NCBI GenBank assembly: GCA_920105625.2 | Contig: OV050030.1 | Coordinates: forward strand, 30,870,516-30,934,515 | Direction of reading: 5' to 3' | Origin: Clusia tigrina | Lineage: Eukaryota; Arthropoda; Insecta; Diptera; Clusiidae | Length of the DNA stretch: 64,000 nt | Shown here: in pieces, positions 43,815 through 54,383 of the stretch | Layout of the letters: each line of letters opens with the position of its first letter | Position numbering within the stretch: the first letter of the stretch is position 1 | Made by a program: the position numbers and the translations under genes | The notes under the pieces: generated by a model | The model's database searches: none | The model's input: the letters and a program-made list of their open reading frames with translations, nothing else | Told to the model about the DNA's origin: nothing

Positions 43815-45907
43815 TGTTGTAATATTAAAGTTTTCTTTATTTATTATTTTGCTTATTTCAAGATTTAAAATATTACAGTATAAATTAATGATTCTATGGA
43901 GGCCGCTCCTTTAGACGGCGCTGTGCCATCCTGGTCTCCAGTCTCAACGGTGGAGAATTAAGAAACCACTTCCACCGGTTTGACTTTGACAAGGAAGCTC
44001 TGGTTTGCTAGGAAAGCGGATTGGAAAAGCCAACGTTCGTAGCAAACGCAGTAACTCTGGGTTTCTAGGTCCGGGTGTCCCTAGTTGTTAGTTTCCGCGG
44101 TGGTGGATTGAAAGACCACTTCACCGTGTTAACTTCAACGAACAAGTTGCTATGCGAGTGGATTGGAAAAATCCAGCATTCGTAGTAAACGCAGTACTTG
44201 TGTGTCCGTAGGTTTTTGTTTGTTGATCTGGTAGCGTCTGACGATGTGGCAACGTTTCCTTGGTCCATACTTCAGTGATGTGCACCAGGAAAAGAGGCCG
44301 TACATATTTAGTTTTGCCATAACGCCCCCAAACGTTTATATTTAACATTGGGGCCAAGTGCTTAAACAACCAACCCTAATATATACACGTAAATAGTCCT
44401 AAGACTTTGGCACCTCCCAGTTGCATTGCTAAAAAGTACATACACAACCGCCACCATATTTAGTGTAGCAGCCATCATACAAGTGAGTCTAAGACACCTC
44501 CCACCATAGTAATGCTACCAACAACAAGTGTTATACTCTGCGTTGGGAGGACAGAAGACACGGCCACAATTAAGTGAGACAGTGGAACCCTGTGAAAAGC
44601 GACTAAAAACATGCAACGAAGTCAACAACTCAAGATAACACAGGAGAATATTACACAAACAATTGTGCAACCGGCTAACCACAGTTAAAATCATATGAAT
44701 GTACAACCACAGGCCCAATGCACTGATATGAATTCACAACAACAGTGCCTAACGCACTGATATGAATCCACAAGAGATCGCGACAGAAGTTGCCGACATC
44801 ACTTCGGAAAATAACCCACTAACAACTCCCAGAAACGAAGGCAAAGCACAAAGTGGAACACGACAGACCGATCGCTAAGCACACCAACAGGCCGGACAAA
44901 GCATAAAGAGGAGAAGCAGATTTAAATATCCAATATTTAATATTTTTAAATATTTTATGCCATCGATATAAAATATCAACAAAGGTGTTGAAGGTGGCCG
45001 AAGGACAAATAGCAACAACAACAAACAACACAAGGAACAACAACAAGGTAAATCATCACAACAACAACACAACATTGAAGGTTGCCCAAGGGCAAAAAAC
45101 TTACAAGAACAACAGCGAGAAAACAACAACAATGTGCTGAAGGTGGCCCAAGGTCAAATTCAAACAAGAAGAACAATGCGGGAAACAGTAGCAACATGCA
45201 ACAGAACGAGATAGCAGACAGGTGCCACAACAAACTACAGTTCCCGCACAACAACAACTATTGGATGATCTACACTAAACCTGGAGCATAAAAGCAGCAG
45301 CAACTGGCAACTCAGCCTCTTTCTTTCTTTCGGCATCAGGCAGACAAGACGGTTCTTTCTTTCGGCATCAGGCAGACCAGACGCTAAACAGAGTTATACC
45401 AACCGACAAACGATACAGAAGCTATTGGAATCTAGAAGAGATTATGGTTTATAATCGATTCTCTGCTAGAAACCCAAACAGACAGACGTTACAGAAGCTA
45501 GAGGGATCTAAACGAGATTATGGTTTATAATCGATTCTCTGCTAGAAACCCACATTGACAAACGATACAGAAGTTATTGGAATCTAGTGGAGATTACGGT
45601 TTATAATCGATTCTCTGCTAGAAACCCAAACTGACAAACGTTACAGAAGCTAGGGGGATATAAAAGAGATTATGGTTTATAATAGATTCTCTGCTAGAAA
45701 CCCAAATTTACAAACGCTGCCGAACAACTAAGCGAAATCAAAACGACTCTATGGTGGTGAATCGCCATTCTCGTAGAATTTACTTGACAGATATTAGGGA
45801 CATGGAGTTCAACTGTGTCCGCATTTAAGTTAGTAAAAATAGTTGTTACACGTAATTAAGCCTTTTTTAAAATTAATAAATAAATAAAATAATTAAATCC
45901 GGTTACA
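43815..45907 (+). repeat. Possible 2.1-kb LTR-like unit
   Basis: Begins TGTTGTAATA and ends CCGGTTACA, with flanks GGCG (43811-43814) and GGCA (45908-45911), one mismatch from a 4-bp duplication. A CATAAAAG element lies at about 45288 and AATAAATAAATAAAATAA at about 45878. No ORF. The left half has two diverged direct repeats of about 145 bp (43935-44070, 44080-44215). It could be an unusually long solo LTR or a different non-coding element. Confidence 0.35.
45404..45720. repeat. Four tandem units of about 80 bp
   Basis: Each unit reads CGATACAGAAGCTATTGGAA-like, then GAGATTATGGTTTATAATCG and ATTCTCTGCTAGAAACCCA. Units 1 and 3 resemble each other more than 2 and 4, suggesting duplication of a two-unit block. 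A separate 33-bp pair (TCTTTCTTTCGGCATCAGGC) lies just upstream (45318-45380). Confidence 0.85.
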
Positions 45908-46865
45908 GGCACTTTTATGCACACCTGTTGAAACTCTTGTTGTTGCTCAAGTCCCGCTGGCCGTTGCTTCGACTACCGCTTCCTCTTGCTAAGGCCAAGG
46001 CATTGTTGTTGTCATTCCTCTTGACCTTACGCGACCCTCGGTGTTTTCCGGGAAAAGTCCGACTGTCGTTAAGCGCGTAGTAGTTGCAGCGGCACGTTGT
46101 TGTTGTTGCATGCCCTGTTGTTGTTGCAGCCATTGTTCCTTTCCGTTGGCGGTGTATAATATTTAAATTACCGACCTGCGTTTGAACATTATTTCCGTAC
46201 TTCTACTTTGTGCCATATCCCTGCCACTTGTATGCACAGCGATCGTTATGACGTCATCTCTTTTGCTCTTGCATTCTTTTTCTCGTGTTGTTATTGTAGT
46301 ATTTACCGAGCTAACGCACTCGGTAAATTCTGCCGAGTCTTGTTGTTGTTATTGTTGCAGTCGGCTACCTCGGCTTTAGTAAAGTTCTTGTTGTAATTAG
46401 CGCACGCTTAGTCTAGTCTGCCTGTACTGCTGTTGTTGCTGGCAACGGTTCGCTAAGTCTGTCGGTGCGTACTTGTTGGTGTAATCCACCTGCAGTTTAT
46501 TGTCTTTGTCTTATGCAAGCGGCTGGCTTGGCTTTGCTAATGCTGTTGCTGACATTGCGCTTGCATAGTTGTTGGTGTGATCTGCATGTGGTTTGTTGGC
46601 AAACGTTTAACACCTTTCATGCGCTCCCACCTTCGCCGTGGTTCTAATTGGTCCGATCGCTGTGGGCGATGCTATTCTTGTATTTCTAATATTCATTGCT
46701 GATGGGGTCGCGCAAGATAATTGGCTTTGGCAATTTAAATTCGTTGTTCGCCAGTGATGCTGACGGGCCATTATCGAGGTGACTATTGTTTTGGGGAACT
46801 TTATTGTGTGGGCAAAATTAGTCAATAATTTTGCTCGTCACAATTTCTAGAGCCAAGTGATATTA
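45908..46865. other. TTG/CAA-rich stretch without a supported gene
   Basis: Runs of TGTTGTTG and low-complexity frames on both strands. No domain recognised. Confidence 0.4.
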
Positions 46866-46869
46866 AGTA

Positions 46870-47520
46870 TACGAGGTATGTTCAAAAAGTATCGCGAATT
46901 TTTAATTTTCGCGGGCTAAGGATGTTCGATTTTCGATCTTTTCGTGGCGTTATATTGGTACTCATGACCCTCACTTATGTTGAAAATCTCGGCCATTTTG
47001 CATGTTCAGTCAGTTTTTGGCAGCTTTTGTGCGTGGACGTGTTTTAGCTTGTCTTCGATTTTTGTCTATCTCCTCAATCATGGCGTGGCGTCGTCCTTTA
47101 ATGGGCCTTTTCAGTTTCGGGAACAAGAAAAAGTCACAGGGGGCCAGGTCTGAGGAATACGGTGGCTGCGGCATTATTACTGTGTTGAGTTTGGCTAAAA
47201 ATTCGCGCCTCAGTAATGATGTGTGAGCAGGATCATTATCATGATGCAAAAGCCAATTTTTGTTCTTCCACAAATCCGGGCGTTTCTGGCGGATTGCTTC
47301 TCGCAAATGGCGCATTACTTGAAGATAATATTCCTTATTGGCCGTTCTACCCTGCGGCAAGAATTCATAATGCACCACGCCCCTGCAATCAAAGAAAACT
47401 GTCAGCAAAACCTTCACAATCGAAGCAAATGCTGCGCTTTTTTAGGGACTTGGTTTGTCAATCAGAGGTGCGTTGTTACGCGGTGGTATCGCAATGGACC
47501 CGGTGGTCTGAGTGAGTTGT
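46870..47520 (-). mobile_element. Mariner element, 3' half
   Basis: The plus-strand left edge ACGAGGTATGTTCAAAAAGT is a mariner-type terminal repeat, preceded by TA. On the minus strand 47417-47010 (135 codons) reads VKVLLTVFFDCRGVVHYEF, HHDNDPAHTSLL and PYSSDLAPCDFFLFPKLKRP: the three acidic residues of the D,D34D centre. The N-terminal DNA-binding half is missing; the sequence beyond 47420 decays and a (CCTAA)5 tract begins at 47529. Confidence 0.9.
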
Positions 47521-47528
47521 TCTGTAGA

Positions 47529-47553
47529 CCTAACCTAACCTAACCTAACCTAA
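47529..47553. repeat. (CCTAA)5 tract
   Basis: Five exact CCTAA units, equal to the insect telomere unit TTAGG on the other strand. It stands next to the broken end of the mariner. Confidence 0.9.
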
Positions 47554-47694
47554 CACAAAATAACCACATTCTTTGCAATTTCACATTTCAAGTGAGCGGT
47601 GTAACAGTTTTGTACCAAAAACATTTGCGGAATTATGGTAAATAAAAGGCATGAAACTCCCTCTTAATACATAATTAGAAAAACAATTTTTTTT

Positions 47695-48110
47695 TTATGT
47701 AGTAATATACTTAAAGTACAAACAAATTTTCTCTTCTACTGAAGATTGATCTCTGAATAAATAAATGTGTATGCAGGAAATCACTTCTGACATGCGAAGA
47801 GCATGAACCATTGGTCCTAGGTCACGAAATTTCATAAACACACTGGTTGCCAAAGCAATTGTAGTCAGTTCTAATAATTCTCGATAGTCATCTCTGCAAA
47901 TAGGTTTCTTTAATTGTTCGTTATAAAGATATGTTAAGTCTGCTTTTGTATCAATTAACATTTCTTCCAATTCGCCATTTTTAACCAATATTTTATACTC
48001 AATTTTGTGTATGTTCTTCCAATTTGTGTCGAATCTTTTGACTAATTGAATATCTTTACCATAGGTACCAGGAAATTCAGTTTCCGAAACATCTGGAAGG
48101 ATAAGTTCAT
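47695..48110 (-). pseudogene. Unrecognised protein-like fragment
   Basis: Minus strand 47988-47695 encodes 97 codons beginning VKNGELEEMLIDTKADLTYL, then LTTIALATSVFMKFRDLGPM. Upstream on the same strand, without a stop in the codons I read, it continues as LPDVSETEFPGTYGKD and LVKRFDTNWKNIHKIEYK up to about 48105. The composition looks like real protein rather than noise. I do not recognise the family; it could be a transposon-borne or host gene remnant. Confidence 0.4.
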
Positions 48111-48340
48111 AAATGTGATGCGGGGCCGTAGCTAGAGTGGAATTTAAGGTAAGGCAGCGCTGGTTACAGGTAGGGCGGAAATAAAAGTTTTACTTGATCT
48201 GATCTGGTCAATCGATTTTCGTCGTACTTGACTTGTAAGTGTGAGGGAATGAGGTAGTACTTAATTGCCGGGAGGGGATGATAGATAGATAAGAGCAAAA
48301 TATTCATTTATTCAGGTTTATTTTATTTCTCCAAACATAT

Positions 48341-48951
48341 TGAAACGTGATTGCATACTGAAACGTGATTGCATACTTTTAGGATCCCATCTGAGTTTGG
48401 GAATGAGTGCACCCTGTGAGTGTAAGCCAAGACACAACCTATTCGAATAAAAGTATACTTAAGAACACCCTGTCAGTGATGTCAAAAAGAATATAATCGA
48501 TAACAACCACTTCCGTCGAGATGAATAGAAAATTCTAGCAAAATCCAGAAAAGCGTAGGGTTTTCTACTTCAACCATTCGAAAGCTATAAAAACCACAAG
48601 ACTGTTCAAATTCGAATGCAATAGATCAGAGATCGTAACAGTGTGTACATCGTACATTTTTAAATGAAGCAGCAGTATTTGTAACGTGATTTTGCAAATT
48701 GAAATTAATTAGTAAATTAAGTGATTCATGAATTGTGAAATAAAGTGCAAATTGTAACAAAGTAAACTTGAAGCCTAATATTAAATGTGTAAATTGCAAT
48801 AATTAAATAAAGCTAATTATTTTAATTTAACCAGCGATTGTTTGATTACTACACAATCCAGTGGTACGAGTCCGAGTACAGAGAGTTAGAGAAATTGTCA
48901 GGAGGGCAATTTCGTAACAGAGTAAATTGTCAAGAGGGCAATTTCATAACA
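48341..48951 (+). repeat. Solo LTR of the gypsy family, TSD ATAT
   Basis: Starts TGAAACGTGATTGCATAC (tandemly repeated once) and ends TTTCATAACA, flanked on both sides by ATAT (48337-48340, 48952-48955). It is related to the LTRs at 14317/19993 but clearly diverged. It keeps a TATAAAAA box and five GAA/TTC units in 5-bp register near 48523-48565. Confidence 0.93.
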
Positions 48952-48955
48952 ATAT

Positions 48956-50036
48956 TATATTCAATATAATAATGAAAAGTCCTCAGCTGAATTCTTCGAT
49001 TCGCCATATTATTAAAATTATTCATTCAGATCAACTGACTTCGTTCTTTTCTTTTCAAAGACCAGAAATACCAAGCCTGCAATTCTTTCAAGACTCACTG
49101 ACAGCCTCTGAGGCCGTGGCACTTAGTGCAGTCCTATGGCCGCCACAGATGCAAAAATTGCCATGTATCTTTGAACGCCTCTCGCTGCCTATACAAAACT
49201 TGCATTGTGTTTTCCATTTTATCCTCGCGACAACTAAAATAACCTTTGACCACAGATGCCTCTTCCCTTGATGGAATAGTTATACCTGAAAAATCAGTTG
49301 AAATTGTGAATAGAGCATTATTAAATAACACTAATCATTTCCTAACATTTACCTAAATTTGTCAACGGTACCATTTGGTCTACTTTAGTCGATCATCGTT
49401 GACCAAAAATCTTCTTGGTAATTCAGCAATTAGTATGCCCAACGTTTCGTATTACTCAAATTTAAATGGCTGAGTATTCAGGGCTTTGTCTCCCAAAGGA
49501 ACAGGAAGGGCCATACATCAAGTAATCATCCATCCGATTTGATTTTTTACTTGCTTCTTCTGGGTCTGGATCCTATTTTCGTAGTCACCGCTTGTCAAAG
49601 ACTTCGCTTTTTCCAAAATTTTATGATACATTTCACCTGATCTCAGTTTTGTCATTTCATTTTGGTCGCCATTTATGATTGTTATGGTGTATTTTAATCT
49701 TGTGCTTTGGGGTTGGGGTTGCTTTCTCCTACACATTATTATTTATGATCAATAACTTATGCTAAATTATATTCGAAATATGAAGCCCTATTCCGCACAC
49801 TTTCATTGGTCCGCAATTGCGTGTGGTCGGCATATTTTGGGGCTATGTATTTTTGGTCTTCACACCAAAAGCCTGCTATACACAGCGTCACTTGATCCGC
49901 CGCTTTGGCCTGGGCCGTGTTTGCATTGTTGTCAAATGTTTGCATGTGCGGTACACTTGGACATTAGGTAGTGTTGGTTTGAAATGGATTATAGTGTTTT
50001 GGGTACACTACAATATATAAAAGATTTAACGAATTC
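48956..50036. other. Gene-free stretch
   Basis: Only short frames without recognisable domains. Confidence 0.4.
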
Positions 50037-50118
50037 AACTCGTGAATTATTGCTGCTCAAATATAGGTTTTGCCACAACCTGCATTAGCCGTCAGACAAA
50101 ATGCATTGCCACCGGTAT

Positions 50119-52013
50119 TAATAATAATAATTTAGCTTTAGTAGTTTGCCCAATGGCCGATACTGCGACCTAAAAGATCTTTTGTGTCATACTACATTTG
50201 TCATCAATGATCCATGTGAACACAATTGTCCGATCTACTATGCCATATAGGTTTAGCACCGGCGTTTCTTCCGTAATGCCATAGCATTTCGTCCGTTTGG
50301 TGATGTCAAATCGTCACAATAATTTATCAGGTTCTTTTCTACTTATATGTTCCTTCTCTAGAGAAAGGAAGTAGCTGAAAGTCATGTTCCTTCATTATAT
50401 TTTCCGCTTTATGGATGAATTTGAGAATGTCCATAACAGGAGCATTCTTTAATTCTTTCAAGCCAGCTGGTCGCGGTGGAATATATTCATTCTGGTTCTT
50501 GCCAACGCAATGCAGTCGCACAGTATGTGTTCCGTGGTTTCCTCTTCTTCTAGAAAGAGCCGGCACTCCGTATCATCGAGAATGTGGATTCTAGTCAGGT
50601 GATAATGACCTAATAGAAAACCTACTATTTTTCCTATATCTGCTTTGCACATATTGCGCAATTCCTTATTGTAGGTGAATGGTCTTACCAGTCTTTTGGC
50701 TTGGCGAAGCCCCTCTATCCCTTCCCAGTGTGACATTCTGAGACTATGTTCCCAGTTATCTACCCTGGATTTAGCCTCCGCCCAGTTGATACCACAATAT
50801 GGCTCCGGACCTATGAGGTTTGCTGTGGAACCGGCCCTAGCCAGCTCGTCAGCAATTTCATTGCCTTCAATCCCCGAGTGACCCGGGACCCGACAAATTG
50901 CAACCTTATTTGTTGCCCCTAGAGATTGTAGGTTGTTGAAGCATTCTTCCACCAGTTTCGATTCTAAAGAATATGAAGCTAATGCCTGTAATGCAGCTTG
51001 ATTATCTGAATAGATAGCCATGTGTGCACCCTTGATACCCGTTTTCAGATTTGTCCTCGCACTGATTGAGATTGCCTGAATTTCAGCCTGGAAGACGCTA
51101 GGCCACCTGCCCATTGGTTCTGAGATTTTGGTATTTGGTCCATAGACCCCTGCACCGACTCCGGTGTTTGTTTTTGAAGCATCTGTGAACCATTTTGGAC
51201 TTCTAGGGTCGACCCAAGGTCCTCCTATGTCCCATTCATCACGGTCTGAAATGATAATCTCAAAATTGCGCTCAAGCTGTCGTTTTGGAATCATATAGTC
51301 CGTTATTGAGCAGATTATGTTTTGATCTGTTATGTTATTTACAATATTGAAATGACCATAGTCATGAGGTTCTTGTCTAGACAAGATCTTCATCTTTAAT
51401 GCGCTTCTAGCAGCACATTTTTTCACGAATGCGTGAAGTGGGGATAGTCCTATTATGGCCTCAATAGCAGCGGTTGGGCAGTTTCACATGGCACCGGTGA
51501 GTGCCACGCAAGCTTGTCTTTGAAATCTTGTAAGTATTTTCTTACCAGATTCTTTTGTTGTCTTGGGCCACCACACAAGGGATGCATAGGTAATGGTTGG
51601 TCTAACCATCATTACATACATCCAGAGTATCATTTTTGAGTCTAGACCCCATGGTCTACCAAAGAGACTTCGACATGCCCACATTGCTCCTGTGGATTTG
51701 TTTATCACCGATTGTAGGCGAGAGTTCCAATTCAGTCGCTGATCCAGAACTACACCCAGATATTTGACCTCATCGGAATATTCTATATTGATTCCCTCAA
51801 CAGCTATTGTACCAAGGTTTAATTTTAATCTGTTTGTAAAAGGAACGAGAATGGTTTTGCTAGGATTCATGCATAACCCCTCTGCGCGACACCATCCTGA
51901 TTCATAATGTCGGATACTGTTCTTTCAAATTTGCCACTAATAATGACAGCAAGATCGTCAGCATATCCAATTGCCTCGAAGCCTAACACTTGTAGTTTGA
52001 CTAAGACTTTGGC
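50119..52013 (-). mobile_element. 5'-truncated RNase H-bearing LINE in the Helitron
   Basis: Flanked by TTGCCACCGGTAT (50106-50118) and TTGCTACTGGTAT (52014-52026), a 13-bp target duplication with two mismatches. Minus strand: YADDLAV at about 51970, RT thumb in 51870-51484, RNase H and zinc-finger tail in 51426-50458. The 3' end carries an ATT/TAA-type repeat tail (50119-50135), as in I-group elements. It begins inside the RT, so it was truncated at insertion. A frameshift lies near 51480. Confidence 0.9.
50458..51426 (-). pseudogene. LINE RNase H plus CCHC tail (322-codon open frame)
   Basis: RNase H motifs are all present: WFTDASKTNTGVGAG (first aspartate), SVFQAEIQAI (glutamate), IYSDNQAALQAL (second aspartate) and VPGHSGIEGNEIADELAR (histidine and last aspartate). 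The tail has ECRLFLEEEETTEHILCDC. The domain is thus intact though the RT is truncated. It degrades RNA in RNA:DNA hybrids during reverse transcription in I/LOA-group elements. Confidence 0.85.
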
Positions 52014-53805
52014 TTGCTACTGGTATCGTGATGCAAAACTTTGCGCAAAATTCCAACTACAACATTACATTGTTCATCATTAGCAGCATCAAACGTTTCA
52101 CCTTCTTCAACAAATCAATTTGCGTAATGTCACACCAGGTACCCAGAACGATTGGGCGTGGAAGCCCAAGTTCTTCTCATGAAATATTATGTGTTAATAA
52201 AATATCCTCAATTTGAAGAAGAGTTCTGGTGAATGAAACAGCTTCACTGTAATCTCTCAAAATATCCTCACTCATATCATCTTTAAACTCATTCCATAAT
52301 CTCAAAGCAATCACTAGAACTTTCAAACCAAATATAAAACCAAACAATTCATGTAACAGCCGAGGAGATTGGTTTTCTTTTGCTACATTTAAACATTCGA
52401 TCCACTCAGTGTCATTAGAAGCAAAACCGCGTGTATGACATGCATCTACGAAGGTTGAATACAGAACTTCAGTATAAAATCGCATGGCTTCAAACGATGT
52501 TGGGCTACGAACATGGAATAAAAGCAAACGCAAATGAAATAATTCAATATGTTTTGATGAAACTACATACAACAGAACAAACACTATTCCCTCCCCCTCG
52601 TTGTCTCTTTGTCCAAATCTTTTCTTGATCATTCCATACAAAATGTACTGGTATTTCAGAGTATAAACATTGAAGAGCTGATGGATCAGTTCTATTCAAT
52701 TCAAAAAATGATATCAACTTCCTTTGTGATGGGTGATCAATTGCTTTTTGTTCCATTCACCATCCCTCATACAGAATGAATTCGGATTAAGAGTTCCACA
52801 TGATCCATGAATTATGTGACAGCTGACCAATTCATGTAACTTTGGATGAGTTTCTGGATTGGGAATTTCAGCAGAAACTGCTTTGTCAGTATCTGCATTA
52901 CCACTGAATCTGCCAAAGTAATCAGTATAGGTGCATGCGGAAGGCTATGTTTTTGGAACTCAATGGTGTACATAATTGCTTCTACTTTGCCAAGAATTTC
53001 TTTTCGAACATTTGAATTAAGGAGCTCTTTAAGCGTAGTTTTCAAAACGCGCACAACAATTTCAGGACGGAAATAGGATTCACTGCCATGAAGAGTCTTA
53101 ACAATATCTGGCCATTGTTTCCCAAAATGTTGAACAATAGACATGAGTCTAAGTAACTTTGATGCATATTACTTGGGGAAACTGTAAATGAAGATGGTAA
53201 AATTGCTAACCTTTGCTATTCTTATTGTGCACAAAATCAGCTAAATTATTATAGAGTTCAGCACGAAGCAGTTTCCGATTTTGACGAATAAAATGTAATC
53301 TTGTACCTTCAAGACGAACATATACATCGAGCAACAACTGAAGAAATTATTTTTCCGAACTATGCAATATACTAAATTCGTCATGAATGGCCAGACGATA
53401 CCAAAATATACTGTAGCATTGTGACTTTTGGTCGAGTAGCATTAGCAGTAGATGTAGAAGAGATTTATATGCCACCCTGTGTCACCGATTGGAAATAATA
53501 ATGGATCCAGAGCCGAACAAAACAGAAATATTTTGAACTGCATTCGATAATTTAGAAAAAAGAAGCATATTTATTTGAAACGGTGGCTCTTCGTCATCAT
53601 TTTTAAACATTGCTGCCACATTAGTTTGCACTGTATCGTTGCATCTCTATTGACAACAATAATCATAGAAACACGAGAACCATGTCAACAGAGAGCTTTC
53701 AATCCATTAACTTCAATATTTAACTGAAGTTCTTCACACTTTGGCGTTGCATATGGTGGGGTCAACAACATTTCTTTAAACTCGTTTTAAATTTGTCTTC
53801 CTCAT

Positions 53806-54240
53806 GTAATTTTTTTTGTGAATTTGTGTAAATAATATGCTTATCTCCACAACTCGCCACACCGGGTACCTGTGCATTATCGCTCATCGTACGCTTTTCA
53901 TATGAAGAAGTGCATACTCTTAGGCACATATTTTAGACGGAGCGGCTGTGTGGCGGATATATATGTATTTTCACGATTTGTTTATGAAAAAATTAAATAT
54001 AAGAAAAAATATATATATTCTGCACATCTGCAACACAAATGTTTCAAGGTGATACATATTAAAAAACGGACTTAAAGTTTTTCTGTAATCGGTATATGAC
54101 AAAAAGCCATAGCCGATGAATATAATAATTAAATTGTCTTATTAAAGTCACGAAATTTTGTGCCTACTTTTTGGGTGGCGATCTCTATTGAGGCAATGGG
54201 TATCAAATCAAAAACACTCTATTAAGAACTTATTAAAGGA
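53806..54240. repeat. Dispersed repeat (empty-site partner of 20736-21725)
   Basis: Collinear with 20736-21032 plus 21602-21725, without the solo LTR. Adjacent to the upstream end of the Helitron. Non-coding. Confidence 0.75.
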
Positions 54241-54383
54241 AAACATTTTCATGCATTAGTTATATATTAGCTGTGTTTCTTTCAACGCGAGTGTAAATAA
54301 AACGCTAAAACGCTACCCGTCGCTTAACATTTTAGCATTTGGCAGCACTGGTTTTGACAATTAAAATTCTTATACATACACAT

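Larger units (their letters stand above)
50037..53805 (-). mobile_element. Decayed Helitron, copy 2 (interrupted at 50119-52013)
   Basis: Minus strand: about 53350-53200 LLLDVYVRLEGTRLHFIRQN and LLRAELYNNLADFV; 53144-52812 FGKQWPDIVKTLHGSESYFR, VEAIMYTIEFQKHSLPHAPI (Helitron helicase-like N-terminal/Rep region); 52641-52177 SSKHIELFHLRLLLFHVRSP, TEWIECLNVAKENQSPRLLH; 50118-50037 the Walker A motif (ANAGCGKTY). A LINE sits between the last two. Many stops and shifts. The helicase after Walker A is lost at 50037. Shares parts with 10715-11029. Confidence 0.85.

Noticed and set aside
43741..43815. A minus-strand TGGCGAACCGGTGAG-like primer site next to the 2.1-kb repeat
   Set aside because: Only a partial match to a tRNA primer site, and not placed directly after a defined LTR end.
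44875..45257. Cysteine-rich frames on the minus strand
   Set aside because: Translation of CAA/TTG low-complexity sequence; compositional artefact.
47529..47553. (CCTAA)5 as a true telomere end
   Set aside because: Only 25 bp, internal, and flies lack TTAGG telomeres; kept only as an interstitial tract.
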